Origin: Coix lacryma-jobi var. lacryma-jobi
Taxonomy: Eukaryota; Streptophyta; Magnoliopsida; Poales; Poaceae
Assembly (NCBI GenBank): GCA_009763385.1
Contig: CM019823.1
Coordinates: 27,619,668 to 27,683,667 of the forward strand
Direction: 5' to 3'
Length of the DNA: 64,000 nt
Shown: positions 10,355 through 22,200 of the stretch, piece by piece
Numbering within the stretch: the first letter of the stretch is position 1
How the letters are laid out: each line of letters opens with the position of its first letter
Made by a program: the position numbers and the translations under genes
The notes under the pieces: generated by a model
Told to the model about the DNA's origin: nothing
The model's input: the letters and a program-made list of their open reading frames with translations, nothing else
Database searches by the model: none

Positions 10355-13300
10355 TGTAACACCCCTGGTGTTAAGCAACCCTAAATGCATAACTTGGCAT
10401 CTCATGAGCATAAAGCATCATCATATGTTTTATTCTTTTATGTAAAGTGTCATTTCATGTGAGGGTTATTACTGTTTATGCATAGTGTGATGCTTGTTTG
10501 ACTTGTGTTTGGAGTAGTTGAGTTTCCTAAGTAGTTTAAACTTGTTGAGGAGTCAAAATGAAACCAAGTTTATGTTGGTCCTTTTTGGCTAACCAAGTCT
10601 CTAACCCTAGTTGCCCTAATAGAGCTCTAGGAGTCCTTTTGTTTGACCAGCAAAGACCTCTATGATAGAAGCTTTGCATGGGTGAGTGCCCTAAACCAAA
10701 AGTGTGTAGAATTTAGAGTAGAACAAAAGTTGTTTTTGGGTCAACTCACGAAAATGAGGTTAGCATGGTGTTTTGAGGCCCACAAGGCAGAAATAGGAGA
10801 GTTTAGACTTGGAAAAATTCCTAAGTCTTTGAACCGTCGAAACAATTTCGTCTAGCGAACTTTGGAGCTTTCCCGAGCAAAATCTAGGCCGAACCAATGC
10901 TTGATCCTATAACCAAAGTTGTAGTCAGCACATAGCTCTACTCAATGGAACAAGTGGCTTAGCGTTTCATCAAATGGATTAGGAGATAATCGCGCGCAAA
11001 GATCGGCTGTTAGTCGGCCTAATGACCGACTGAATCCACCGATTCAGTTTGAACCGACGCCAGCAGTGGCCGACCGCGCCAGAGATGCTCCGCTGCGTGG
11101 CGTGAGAGGGTGGGCCGGGCAGCGTCCGCGCGCGGCGTGGCGAGCACAAAGCCCGTCCGCACGCACTCGCCCTGTCAGAGCCGCTCCACTCCCTCCGCTT
11201 TGCCTCCTCCTTGCTCTCGCCGTCGCTCGGGCGGAAAAGGGGGGGGGGAAACCGAGCGTTCACCGTCGTTCGCCGCTGTCTCGCCGAGCCTTCGCCCAAC
11301 CAACCCCCCAACCAACCTCGCCTCGACCTCCCACGTTGTCTGCTCTAGCTAGCGCCTCCCGACAAGCCCTAGGTGAGCCACGGGATGAGCTCCCGCCATG
11401 GCCGCCCTGACCGCCGAGCTCGGTTCGCCATGGCCGACCTCTTTCCCGTGGGTTTCATGTTGTCCTAGCGTGCGTTCGTAGGTCAGAGGAGTCCGTGGAA
11501 GAAGTAGGGGGTGATGGTTTGGACGATTAGGGTTTGGTGGTGGTGGTACGCCATCGCTCGCCGTCCGCCATGTTCGCCGTGGATGGCATGGCCGCGGTCT
11601 CGGGTGTTCGGGGTAGGAACCCTAGCTTCCAAGCCTTGGGGTAGGTTCTTGGAGGTCACCGGAGTAGGAATCTCGGGTTAGTTTGCCTCGGCGTGGCCGG
11701 AATCGGCCGACGTGAGGAGGACCGCGCCGCCGTGGCCGCCATTCCCGCCGCCGAGCTCCGTCCGTAGCAATGTCGGGCCGGTGACTAGCACCAATCGATG
11801 CGGAAAGGAGAGAGGAGTAGAGTGGTGGTGATGGTTTCGCCGGAAAGGTCGCCGTCGGCGAGCTTTGCCGTGGTCAACGATCTCCCCTGTTCTGTGTGTG
11901 TGACAGGTGGGACCGGTTTGACTCGGGGCCCCGCTGGTCAGTCTCTGTGTACGTTTTGGCTGGGTGTAGCTAGCAGTTAGGTTTAGGTGTTTTTGTTTTA
12001 ATGTTTTTCAGAAAATGTGCTAATACTTGTTTAATTCATATCTGGAGTTGCATTAGTCCAAATGAAGTGAAATAAATTTTGTTAGGATTGTCTTGCTGAG
12101 ATCTGTTTAGGAAAAATATGATATGTCTAGTTTGTGATAATTTTATATGTAGTTATATTTAATTTATGTTTATGCTGAAATCTTGTTAAATGCATAATAA
12201 ACTGTGTATAGCTCAGAAAAATGTGATTCTTGTTTTGTTGAGTTTGTGTTAATGAGTAGTTTCTGGGATGCTCTGTGTAATATTTTGGCAGTAGCAATTA
12301 AAATGGTTAAATGATATTTTCTTGTATAAATTGTAGTAATTAAAATATGAAGAATATGAACCTGATAATTTTTGTAGACTGCTCTTGTACTAAGAAGTTC
12401 AGTAGAAAAATAGGAAATCTGTTGTTTGACACTTTGTGCTAGGGTGTGTAGTTCAAAGCACCTTTTCGTTGTGGTATTTGTCTTTTTCATGGAGAATAGG
12501 GTTTAAGTCCAAATAGCTTGAAATTTGGACAGGGGACTAGATTGCATGTTGTCAGCTTACAGTAATTTTTGTAGATTTTTCTGAAGTTGTTGTCTGAGGG
12601 TTGCAGTTATAGGCTTAATTAAATGATTAAGTGATTGATTAAGTGATAGCAAATAACTAATTGGTAGTAGGATGATGTTGACTACCTTGTTGAAGAGAAT
12701 GAAATAGACGACATGTGCTTATCTCCTGAATCATCTTATTCCATGTTGCATCAGCAATGCATCTCATGTGCATTCATCCTTTTCATACATGTTTGTGCAT
12801 CATACAGGACCGGTAGTGGAGACCCAGAACCCGCAACCGCCGGAGGAGCCAAGTCCGGAGGAAACCCTGAACGAGAGGACCAAAGAAGAAGACGTCGAGG
12901 ACTTGCCTGAGTGCCACAACCACCGACCCTCCGACTTCGAAAGAGGCAAGCCCCGGAGCATCTAACTCCTATGGTTTGCAAATTATTTACGAAATTAATC
13001 TGATATGCTTGTTGCATTAGGTTTTTAGGAATTGATTACTACCGTTGCTGCATTATTATCATACCTTGTCCACCGCAATCGATATCTTGATATCCCTGTT
13101 AGGTCTAGGCCGTTATATGCTTAACCTGCTTAGACCGGTAGAAGTCAGGTGATTTCCTGTCTCCCGCATATAGGTGGATACTGATCATGATTAGCCTGGT
13201 GCTATCATGGAGATAACCATGTGATAATTAATTTGAGACCGGGCGGGATGTAGGAGCAGCAGGGCATGGGTTCTGTGTGCTGGTAGTCTCCCGTCTGTGT

Positions 13301-14473
13301 CGATTAGGACCCGACGAAGGCACACCTCAGTCATTTTGAAGGCGTCAATCACTTAACGGAGCAGGTGCGGGTACCTCCCGTGAAGCCGAGTAAGGTCATT
13401 CGAGCCGGTGATGGAGATGTTGACGCCTAACGCCCAGGGCCTCAGATGTACCGTGGGAAACTATTCTGAACAACCTGGCATGGTCCGAGGGTAAGCAGGG
13501 CTTGATTGACCTGGCATGACCGTGGGCAGCTATAGCTTGAGCGGCCTGGCACTGAGATAACCCCTGGTGTAGAAGGGCCCATGGCCGTCCCGCGCGTTCC
13601 TGAGAGGCAGCCGACGGCTACCTGGCAAGGTGTGATCGAGCGAGTGTGCGACATTTTATCCCCAGCTGGGTAGGAATCGATTATAATCGTCATCGCTCCT
13701 GGACAGTGAGTAACTTGACTGTGCATGTGTTACCGTAGTAACTTATGGAACTAAATATGGTTATGAGGTTGAAATCTGAAAGGCTATTGATGAAATAGTC
13801 ACTCTTGCTTGATTAACTAGTCCAGTGATTGCTCTAGACCAGGTGCAAATCTAGTTAACCAGGGCTAACTATAAAAGTGACCGCCAATACTCATCTTGGG
13901 TTTTATCATAAAAAAGCTTTCATGCAAATTGGTATGTTTAGCCAACCCCAGATATAGCCTTCATGAATCCTTGGAGTCTCATTATTTCTGGTTTATGACG
14001 GGTAAGTCTAGCTGAGTACCTTCTTGTACTCAGGGTTTTATCCCTTGTTGTTGCAGATGGACAGTGCTTCTATGGCTACTGTGAGAACTGCCTGTACCTA
14101 GCTGCGGGTGATGTTTAGACCATGGGCATGGTCATCTCTTATCCTCACCTGATGCTTTTGTTGGACTGATCAGGCATATGACACCGTATTGTGAACCAGT
14201 GAACTTGTGTTTCAAAATTAAGTTGCTTCCGCTACGAATTCCAAAACAATGGTTTGTAATATTGTTGAACTCCGATGTATTTAAACTATGTGTGAACTGA
14301 TTGTATCTTGTGGACATGTACGCTAATCTATTATGATCTTGACTGATGTTGAATGTTTGAAATCTTTCGAGATTTCCGGACTACTGGGTTTGTACGAGCT
14401 TAAGTATCTGTTAATCTCTGTGAAAACGGAGGTTCGATGCTTAATCTGGTATAAATTGGTCGGTTCTGCTACA
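10355..14473 (+). mobile_element. 4.1 kb solo LTR with GCTAC target duplication
   Basis: The insert starts TGTAACACCCCTGG and ends GGTTCTGCTACA, TG...CA as for an LTR. It is flanked by GCTAC at 10350-10354 and 14474-14478. It contains no gag, pol, primer site or second LTR, so it is a solo LTR left by recombination between the LTRs of a full element. Multi-kilobase LTRs starting TGTAACACCC are known from the Del/Tekay gypsy lineage of grasses; the assignment here is inference. Confidence 0.85.
12768..12965 (+). CDS. Small ORF inside the solo LTR
   Basis: A 65-codon frame (MHSSFSYMFVHH...) ends in an acidic-then-basic segment, PEETLNERTKEEDVEDLPEC. An ATACAG/GACC acceptor-like site at about 12810 suggests it may be an exon of an LTR-derived transcript rather than a free ORF. 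No known domain was recognised. Confidence 0.2.
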   Translation: MHSSFSYMFVHHTGPVVETQNPQPPEEPSPEETLNERTKEEDVEDLPECHNHRPSDFERGKPRSI

Positions 14474-15611
14474 GCTACGTCCTTGTCGAACCGACGTAAG
14501 GTGTGATAACCTAGTTTCTTGAACCCTGTTATAAAAGTGATTATGAAATTTTTCTTCTAACTCGACCCAAGAACCTATGGTGCACTCTGGTAGTGATGTA
14601 AACCAGGCGAAAGCTGTACCAGTAAGAGATAAAGGAAAATGTCGTATATTCATAAAATCCAAAGTACTAGCTTCGCCCATTTGTGCAAGGAACATGCTAA
14701 CATGCTCCATAATTGTTTTGCTACCGTCACCGCTAAATTTATAAAAATCCGGTACCCTCCAACCGTTAGGTGCTTTCATAAAATCAAAACATGAAGGGTA
14801 CGGTTTAGAATAAGTGGTCCTGGTAGGCTTGAATTGGACCCCCAAACTGGTCTCGAGAGACCTAGTTATCTCTTCCTTGAACCGATTTATGGCTCGTCCA
14901 AAATCAGTGTCAGCAAGATTAGGAGTGCCACTATGCATGAGATTGTGGCTTGGTGACTTCGGTGGATTGGGCAACACTGTTCTCTGTCCTCCTGAAATTC
15001 TGTTTGTTGTTGTTTTCTGGTCGGTTTGTGTAGCCGACCAGAGTTATGATGGGCGCTATTGCCATTGGCCGAGGTACCGGCTTCACCATGTCTGGTTTCA
15101 ACGGACCCTGATTGTCTATAATTGACATGTGAAGTCTGTCCTCTAAAAGAATTAAAAGGCATGCCGAACTGTGATTGTCCGATTGATAGTTCGGGTTCGA
15201 CGGTTTTACCTTCTAATTTATCCATGCGATCGCTAAGCAATTTAAACGAATGCTGAATAGTATTGGTAAGATTTTTTAAAGAATCAACCAACATTGCAAA
15301 ATAATCAGCATGGGTATGGTAAGAATCTTCAGGTACCTTGGCGTTTACCTTGTTAGTAGCGTCTTCAGCGGTTGTAGTTGACGTGGTAGGGATGATCCCG
15401 CTGAAGTCCGGCTCCTTTTCTTGAGTGATCCTGCCGCGCCGATCCTTCGAACAGCTTTCTAGGAAAGCCTTCAAGACGGCGTCGAGCTTGGCCTGTGCTT
15501 GTTGCTTCAACTCATCAGGGAGTTTGTCGATGCCCGCAGGACGGACAATGTTGTCTTTATCGGTAGCACCGTCTTTGCCGCCCATGTTGGTAGTAGATGA
15601 GATTTCAATCT

Positions 15612-15629
15612 TCCCCAGCGGAGTCGCCA
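15612..15629 (-). promoter_or_regulatory. Primer-binding site of the older element
   Basis: On the minus strand: TGGCGACTCCGCTGGGGA, a few bases inside the LTR. It resembles the tRNA-Arg-type site common in plant gypsy elements (from memory, not searched). Confidence 0.7.
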
Positions 15630-15636
15630 AAAAGTG

Positions 15637-16401
15637 TGTTGACGTCAGAAGTGATCCGAATCACACACCAGCAGAGCTAGAACGTCTGAAGAGGTTGCGA
15701 TTCAATCTGAGACAGCAGGAACCCCGACTAAACCGTCAAAAACCGATCTAGAGACGGTTTGTATCGATCTAGGGTTTCAGGCTCCTATGTTGATAACTCT
15801 AGAACTCCTCCCGGGAAGACCCGTCGGGGAGAAGCACGTAGAGGTTGTCCTAGGACCAGTAAGGCCGCCTAGGACGCCGTCGAGTCTCGCTGGGAGACAC
15901 GTCGAACAGCAGGGTAGAGGGGGAAAAGGGATAAAGGGTAGTAGATTGGTTTTGATCGATTAGGGTTGGATGCCTCAATCGGCCATGATCCTCTCATGTA
16001 TATAAAGGGGGCTGGTCTTATCCCAATAGGAAACATCTCTAGATACAATTTCCAAGTTTCCTATCCGGATTCTATCAAAATATAGAATCCAAGAATTCAA
16101 TCCGGACGCGACAGAATAAACCTGATCTCGCCGATCCTAGAACCGACCAAATTAGTCTTAATGGGCTTTATCAGCCCATACTGATCAACGAATTATCGTC
16201 GGATTCAGCATTCATCATAACCATAAGGCCTCCGACCAGTGCCACCTGGTCGGACACAAACATCACTGGTCAGGAGTCCAAAATGATCAGACTCATTTGA
16301 CTTAGAACATCCGATTCGTCAAATATAAAATAATAGAAGACAAATTCATCTCTAATGTTACAGGCCGAATACCTCTTCTAAATTTACTTTTAAGTGTCAA
16401 C
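15637..16401 (-). repeat. LTR of the older gypsy element
   Basis: It is bounded by TGTTGAC at the inner edge and GTCAAC at the outer edge, short imperfect inverted ends. A TATA-like sequence (TTTATATAC on the minus strand) lies at 15998-16006. The outer boundary is approximate because the partner LTR is not in the window. Confidence 0.6.
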
Positions 16402-16642
16402 GGAGAGACGAACTTCCCACGTAATCCAAGATCGTAAAAGCACCTAACTACTTAACCATCACCCTCGAGGCAAGGCAAATGAGTCCATCCAGCAGATGGC
16501 CAGACGAGAACGCAACAACACGCACAGGTCGACAGCAAGGAGCACAGCAAGAAACCACGTCCGGAGAGTGCCACGCCACGCCACGGGAACGCAACAACAC
16601 GCACAGGTCGTCAGAGACTGAAGGGATCAAGCCAGCCAGCAG
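16402..16642. other. Spacer and probable 3' UTR of the RALF gene
   Basis: No coding sequence seen. The part nearest 16642 is probably the RALF transcript's 3' UTR. A segment with CGCAACAACACGCACAGGTCG occurs twice (about 16509 and 16589). Confidence 0.4.
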
Positions 16643-17116
16643 CTACTCGCGGCACTGGGTGATCACGGAGCAGCCGCGTGTATAGGGGTTGGCGTCGGCG
16701 CCCGGCTGGCAGTTGTAGTAGGACAGCCCCGGCACGGAGCACGGCACCGAGTCCGGCATCAGCGCGCTGTAGCTGATGTACTGCGCCGTCGGCAGCAGGC
16801 CGGCCGCGGCGTTCACGTCGTAGTACAGTTGCAGCCGCATCCGGCCCCTCGGTGTGGCGCCGCCGCCGCCGCCGCCTTCTTCGGCGTCCACGTCGTACAC
16901 GACGGGGCACTCCTCGGGCGAGCCCCAGCACGAGTCATCATCGGACGACGACGGCGCCCCGGCCGCCGACCACGTCCACTCCGCCGCCACGCGCGCGCGA
17001 TGGATGGTCGGCATCGTCATCAGCTCCGACGCCGTGGCACCGCTGGAGACGGCGAGCGCCGCCAACGCGGCCGCGAGGAGCAGCGGCAGCAGCGTGTGGT
17101 GACGCGCTGAAGTCAT
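16643..17116 (-). CDS. RALF: RALF-like secreted peptide precursor, 157 aa
   Basis: A single-exon gene. Residues 1 to about 31 are a signal peptide (Leu/Ala-rich core after MTSARHHT), followed by an acidic propeptide with a Gly run. The C-terminal about 48 residues are a RALF peptide: YISYSAL, four cysteines (VPCS, YYNCQPG, RGCSV, TQCR) and the family signature YYNCxPGAxANPYxRGC. RALFs are apoplastic peptides that signal through FERONIA/CrRLK1L receptors and pair with LRX proteins. The usual dibasic RRxL site for S1P cleavage just before YISY is missing; the nearest candidate is RMRL about 20 residues upstream of YISY. ATG 17116 was chosen because it starts a good signal peptide; upstream in-frame codons lack one. 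Confidence 0.93.
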   Translation of the reverse strand: MTSARHHTLLPLLLAAALAALAVSSGATASELMTMPTIHRARVAAEWTWSAAGAPSSSDDDSCWGSPEECPVVYDVDAEEGGGGGGATPRGRMRLQLYYDVNAAAGLLPTAQYISYSALMPDSVPCSVPGLSYYNCQPGADANPYTRGCSVITQCRE

Positions 17117-17243
17117 GGTGCGTGCACTCGGCGGGGCTTTGAGAGAATGAGACGTGCGCGCGAGGTGGCGGCCGGCACGGTGGAGCTGGCGGTGGCTACT
17201 AGCGAGTGAGCGCCTTTGGCGGTGGAGGGCGCTCGCTCCTCCG

Positions 17244-17251
17244 GTTTTAAA
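17244..17251 (-). promoter_or_regulatory. Possible TATA-like element for RALF
   Basis: TTTAAAAC on the minus strand, about 130 bp upstream of the start codon in otherwise GC-rich DNA. It is an imperfect TATA match. Confidence 0.3.
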
Positions 17252-17885
17252 CGGAGGTCGGGAGGGAGTGTTGGCCACGCTGGGCGCTGGCACGAGCGAA
17301 GGGCGATGCCACCACCAACGCTGACCTTGCTGGAGCGGCGTTGGGCGGCTGGGCATCGAGAATGCGTGGCGAGGCACAAACATCTAGCAGTGTCGCGCGA
17401 TTCTTGCTGCAGGTTGACCTCCTAGAAATCTTCTAACCATTTCCCCTTGCTATCAACACAAGTAATAAACCCAGAAGATTCTAGAGAGAGAGAGAGAGAG
17501 AGAGTGAAAAATCCAAAAGCGCCTTGGATTGCTATGGGACGCAGCACCCTGCAGCCCTGCTTAAAGAAATCAAGCTGTGACGAAAAATATGCATCGTTTT
17601 TATGCTCGTGTCTTGCTGCAGAAATTTCTAACTAAGGAATAAATAATTACTGTATAAGTTAAGGGGTGTTTAGTTAGTAAATGATGTGTCTTGCTGGCAC
17701 ATAGTACATCATAATTGTAAATGTTAGTTACTTATATAAATGCATCCGACGGTGGACTGATGAGATGAATATGTTATATGTTGAAATAAATAATTAGTGT
17801 GATCATAAAAATATCTAGTGATGGATTGATGAGGTGATATTGAGAAAAATAGCTAGTAAGGTTTTGCGCTATAAAAATTATGAGA

Positions 17886-18022
17886 AAATTGGCCATCGGA
17901 CCTATAAAGTGGAGACCATTTGCTGATGGACACTCCGTACAGTTTTTCGTAGTGTAAAAAAATTGTATGGAGTGTCCACCAACAAATGTTTTTCACTTCG
18001 GTGTCCTGTAGCAAATTGCCCC
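17886..18022. mobile_element. Small foldback element
   Basis: Two arms are imperfect reverse complements along about 60 bp each, e.g. GGACACTCCGTACA against TGTATGGAGTGTCC, with outer ends AAATTGG/CAAATT. Size and structure suit a MITE; no clear target duplication was read. Confidence 0.55.
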
Positions 18023-18403
18023 AAAAATTATAGATGTCAGTGCCACGCAGAAAAAAAACACCCTTCTTTCAAAAAAAAAAACTTATTGCTCTAGAGCAAC
18101 CTTTAAAAATAAATTGCGAAGTAAGATCGAGGCCAACCAGAGATGAAAATTCAGAACAACGAACATCCTAACCAGTTGTAAGTCATAACATGACCATATG
18201 AGGTAATGAATGCAAATGAATGATGACTAAGAAATGAAATACTTTAGCGGGACAACAGATTCCAATGATAGCCAGGCAGCCGCACGCCTGAACCAACATG
18301 GCCTCTGATGCAGGATAGGGAGACGCAAAAACTCTATTAGTAAAAGGAAGCAGTTTCCATGCCAGATCTCAGTTTCTTTTCACCGTCTTCCAAGGCCGAC
18401 TAA

Positions 18404-18529
18404 GGCCCCGTTCGGTTATGGGGTGGATTGAGCCCAGGAATAATTCCAGTTGGATTGCTTCACTAATTTATATAGTTTTTATAACCTGGAATAGTTCCTG
18501 GTCTCAATCCATGTGAAACGAACGCAGCC
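18404..18529. mobile_element. Tourist/PIF-type MITE with TAA duplication
   Basis: The ends GGCCCCGTTCG and CGAACGCAGCC are imperfect inverted repeats, flanked by TAA at 18401-18403 and 18530-18532, the 3-bp target typical of PIF/Harbinger. Confidence 0.75.
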
Positions 18530-18572
18530 TAAAGTGAAAGAACCACACTGCTGCAGGAACAGTCATAAACAA

Positions 18573-18666
18573 ACCAAATTGGCATACACACGTAACATAG
18601 CTTGACAACAGGTGATGATACCAAATTGGCATACACACGTAACATAGCTTGACAACAGGTGATGAT
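18573..18666. repeat. 47-bp exact tandem duplication
   Basis: Two adjacent 47-bp copies starting ACCAAATTGGCATACACACG. Being identical, they are recent. Confidence 0.9.
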
Positions 18667-18982
18667 GGAACGGAAGGTAGGCGTTGAACACTTGAACTGT
18701 TGTCCAAATACAAAATACGGAAAATAATCGCCCCACCAACACACACTTTGCAACTGTGCGACACAATTTATGGGGAGTTGCAACTCAACACATGATCAAG
18801 CAGGTGCTTTTGCACGCCCAAAATACATCGGGAATGTAGAAAGATGCAAAGAAATCAGATGCGAATGCATTGGTTTCTTTTCTTATGGAGAAGAAATACC
18901 ATTTATGCTAATTGGAACAAATGTACTTTTACGAAACGAAATGGAAGTCAAACTGGATACAAAGTTAAGATAGTTATTACAG

Positions 18983-19110
18983 GTTCTGTTCGCTTTCGCT
19001 TGAACTTATCAGTCATCCAGCTTATCAGCCATGGTATAATATTTTTTCTCACAACAAAATAGTATAAGCTGACTTATCGGCCATAGAAACCATCGACCGA
19101 ACAGCCCCTC
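18983..19110. mobile_element. MITE downstream of RAD9
   Basis: The ends GGTTCTGTTCGCTT and CGACCGAACAGCCCC are imperfect inverted repeats, and inner arms (AACTTATCAG, CTGACTTATCGG) also pair. Boundaries are approximate. Confidence 0.5.
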
Positions 19111-19243
19111 AGCTAAAGACACCAACTCCTGCGTACTAGAACTAGTAAGAGTAAACGAAAAGCCTTGAACTAATTCCTAATTCGTTCATCCACTATACAC
19201 TAGGTTGAAATGCGCCTACATGTTTTAAAATCAGCATCTATCC

Positions 19244-22200
19244 TCAGTCCATATAGTGCGGTGTTGTTTGGACTAAAAGCTCCTCGTCTTCTTCATTGTC
19301 ATCGTCGTTATCATCAGCACCTACCCAGTTGCTAGGGTGATGCTGCGATCGAGGAATAGCACTGATAACTTCTGCAACATCATAAAAGCAAGTTTAGCTA
19401 AACATTCGATAAGGTAGAAATGTATTAGTAACTAATGACATAACATAATGGATGATTTTGTTTGATAATTAACCAGGATGGTCTTCCATGTGATCCATTT
19501 GTGAAGGCTGCATTCTGGTGCAAGCTAATTAAGGAAGCACAAAGAAAATAACTTCACTCTAGCATCTTATAGCGACCACCTTACGATTACGGACAAACAG
19601 AAAGTCCATCAACCAGGTTCGAGCCTTGCATCCTCTTAATTAAAAAGCGGGGGTGCGGTCTGCTCCTTCCCATTAAGTTTTTTTTCTTTTTAGAAAGTCC
19701 ATCAACACCAAAACAAATGCATGATCTATGACTTGATTGAATCAGCCTACCAATTCAGAATGTTAGATACACTAGATCACTTTTGTCAGTAAGACAGTAA
19801 CCTTTTCCCCACATAGTTAATGCAAGTTTCTTATGGAGTCAACATATTGTGCAAGAAAGTTCATCAAACTCAGAGACTGTATATGAACATACCTTCACTA
19901 GGTTACTTAGTGGAACTATACAAATAGTAGCATAAGTGTGCTTTTGAACCTAACATATAAACTTGGGACTATACAAAATGTGTGCAATATTTTTTCTTCT
20001 GCAAGCCAACTTCAACTGGCTAATTAGTATACAAATGCTTACTCCGAGGAAGACAGCAGACAGGCAGGCACACAGCAACTATTAGGCTTTGTATGTCTAG
20101 ATCTTCCAAACACAGCGCAGAAATGTTCCGCATTGAGGGACGCTGAAAATCCCGGATATAGAATGTAAGAAGTTCTAAATTTCCTCATGACACAGAAAAC
20201 AGAGAAAATCAGCTCTTTCGAGTGCGGCAGATCAGCTATCAAGGTGTTGTTAGGTTTACCTTAAAACACATGTTGATTCGCTAATTAGAGGATTGAAACG
20301 AAATGCAGCAGATTCGAAGTTATGAGTTCATAATTCAGGTGACAGCAAATTATAACATTGAACATAAATTAGCAAAGATTAAGTGAATACTGAAAAGGGC
20401 TCATAGGATACGTATTGTTTGCATTATCTGCAACTGGTGGCTTGCGTGGAGCATTTGTAACATTGGGCAGCATTGACATGTCATTCAGCACACTAGTGCT
20501 TGCATTTCTGTTCTTCTGGGCGTGTTTTTCTCTGCTAGCTTCAAAGCTTTTGGGAGTACTACCTGTTTAAGAAGGCTTTGCTTATATTTAACTAATCTGA
20601 TGGTATAGCAACAAAGACAGTGCTAGGATTCAGATATGAAAGCAGTTTTTTTTCATTCAGCAGTTAGTGTGATTACACCAAGGCATATCACCATCCATTC
20701 ATTGTGGTCTGATACTGGCAATGCCAATTGCCAAAAATGGCCATTATGTTCTGTGCAGGCCCTTTGGTCCTGCCCTGGTTCCCATCAGATCACAATGATG
20801 TCCAGTTGGACATAGGAAGGCATACATGTAGTGTAACCATGCCAATGATTCTTTGAAAACGGAAATTTCACAAGAAAGATACACACCTGAAAGCTCTGAC
20901 CATATTTTAGTATGGTTTGAGACATTTTCAGGAACTAGTGTTGGCGTAGCAGCAGCCCTTGGTTCTCCCGCGTGTTGTGCTGATGTAGCTGGCTGTTGGG
21001 CATCATTGTTGTCAGATAGTTGCGATACAGTCATAGTAGCCAGAACTAAAGTAGCTTCAAAATCAGAAGCTGCTCCATCATCCAATCCAAATCTCGGGAC
21101 CAAAAGAACAGGTCTGCAATTCAATGAAAGCTCATGTGAACCAATCCAAAAAGATAATGAAATTCCATAAGCACGACAACTTACTCGCCAGTCTTTTCAA
21201 AGAATAGGAAGATGTCAACCTCACATCCTTCACAAAATGTTAAAAAAGCCTAGTATGGAAGGGAAGAAAACAGAAAGAAAAATGCGAAGACTCCATTAGT
21301 ATTACAGGATGAGAAAGCAAGGCATCAAATATCTCAAATAAATCCACTACAGAATATATGAACTTCTAAGCATACCAGTTATCATGAACTCATGAAGTAA
21401 GATCCTTCTAGAAACTGTGAGATATAAGAACTAAACAAACTTCTATCCAAGAGAAATAATAGTTTTGGAAATACACTGAAAGGAGTTTTAACTTGCGAAC
21501 ATGTTTCTTGTATTCACAATAGTAGGGAGCTGCAAATGTAGGCCTGTTTAGTTTCCCCCATTTCCCAAAATTTTCCATCACATCAATGTTCGGACGTATG
21601 CATAGAGCATTAAATGTAGGTAAAAAAATAACTAATTGTACTTTTAGTATGTACATGTCGAGACGAATCTTTGGAGTCTACGTAGTCCATATTTGGACAA
21701 AGTTTGTCAAATAACAACGAAAACGCTACAGGAAAAATTTTGCATCTAAACAAGGCCGTAATTCATGTGCTGAGTCATAGACAGACATGTACATTTCCTT
21801 ACTTAATTCCATGCTGCTCCTACAAAGTTATTCTCCAATTAAATGTATATTTACAATCTGTCTCCCATCACAAGAGCAAGGGATAGATCATTGATCACCT
21901 TCAGTTCTTTTACACCAAAGGTGACATCCACCGGATCACCAGCATGAACAAACTCCACGAACTCCTCGGCAGGGTCGATCCACAGTTGTGTGTGCAGTCT
22001 AGTGTCACAGTCATCTGCGACCCCATAAACCAGCACAGTTTCACAGCCCAATCACTAGCCTCAACACAAGGGCACAACCAATCCAGAAACAACAGAAGAG
22101 AAGTACCTTTTGTCGGGTCATTGTAGCTCCGGAGCTCAACAGCCTTGCCCCCAACGTCCCCGCCGGCATCAGGTAGCCCTGAAGCAGGATCTGTGGCGAT

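Larger units (their letters stand above)
9868..15630 (-). pseudogene. Decayed gypsy gag split by a solo LTR
   Basis: The N-terminal part (15630 to about 14990) begins MATPLGKIEISSTTN. After at least two frame changes (near 15128 and 14990) comes a typical gag core at about 14930-14480, with KFSGDGSKTIMEHVSMFLAQ and SWVELEEKFHNHFY. The core resumes across the insertion at 10343 with ADFFKRFKEIKNRCFHLRI and continues to about 9868. The two halves meet exactly at the GCTAC duplicated target, showing they were one gene. Frameshifts and the insertion make it non-functional. Confidence 0.85.
9859..16401 (-). mobile_element. Older gypsy retrotransposon, truncated and invaded
   Basis: In minus orientation there is an LTR at 15637-16401, a primer-binding site at 15612-15629, and a gag starting near 15630 that continues on the far side of a solo-LTR insertion (10355-14473) to 9868. 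There the younger gag-only element has interrupted it. Its pol and second LTR, if present, lie left of the window. Confidence 0.8.
17117..18400. other. Spacer upstream of RALF; GA microsatellite
   Basis: It contains the RALF 5' region, a (GA)11 microsatellite at 17483-17504, and a foldback element at 17886-18022 listed separately. No gene recognised. Confidence 0.5.
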
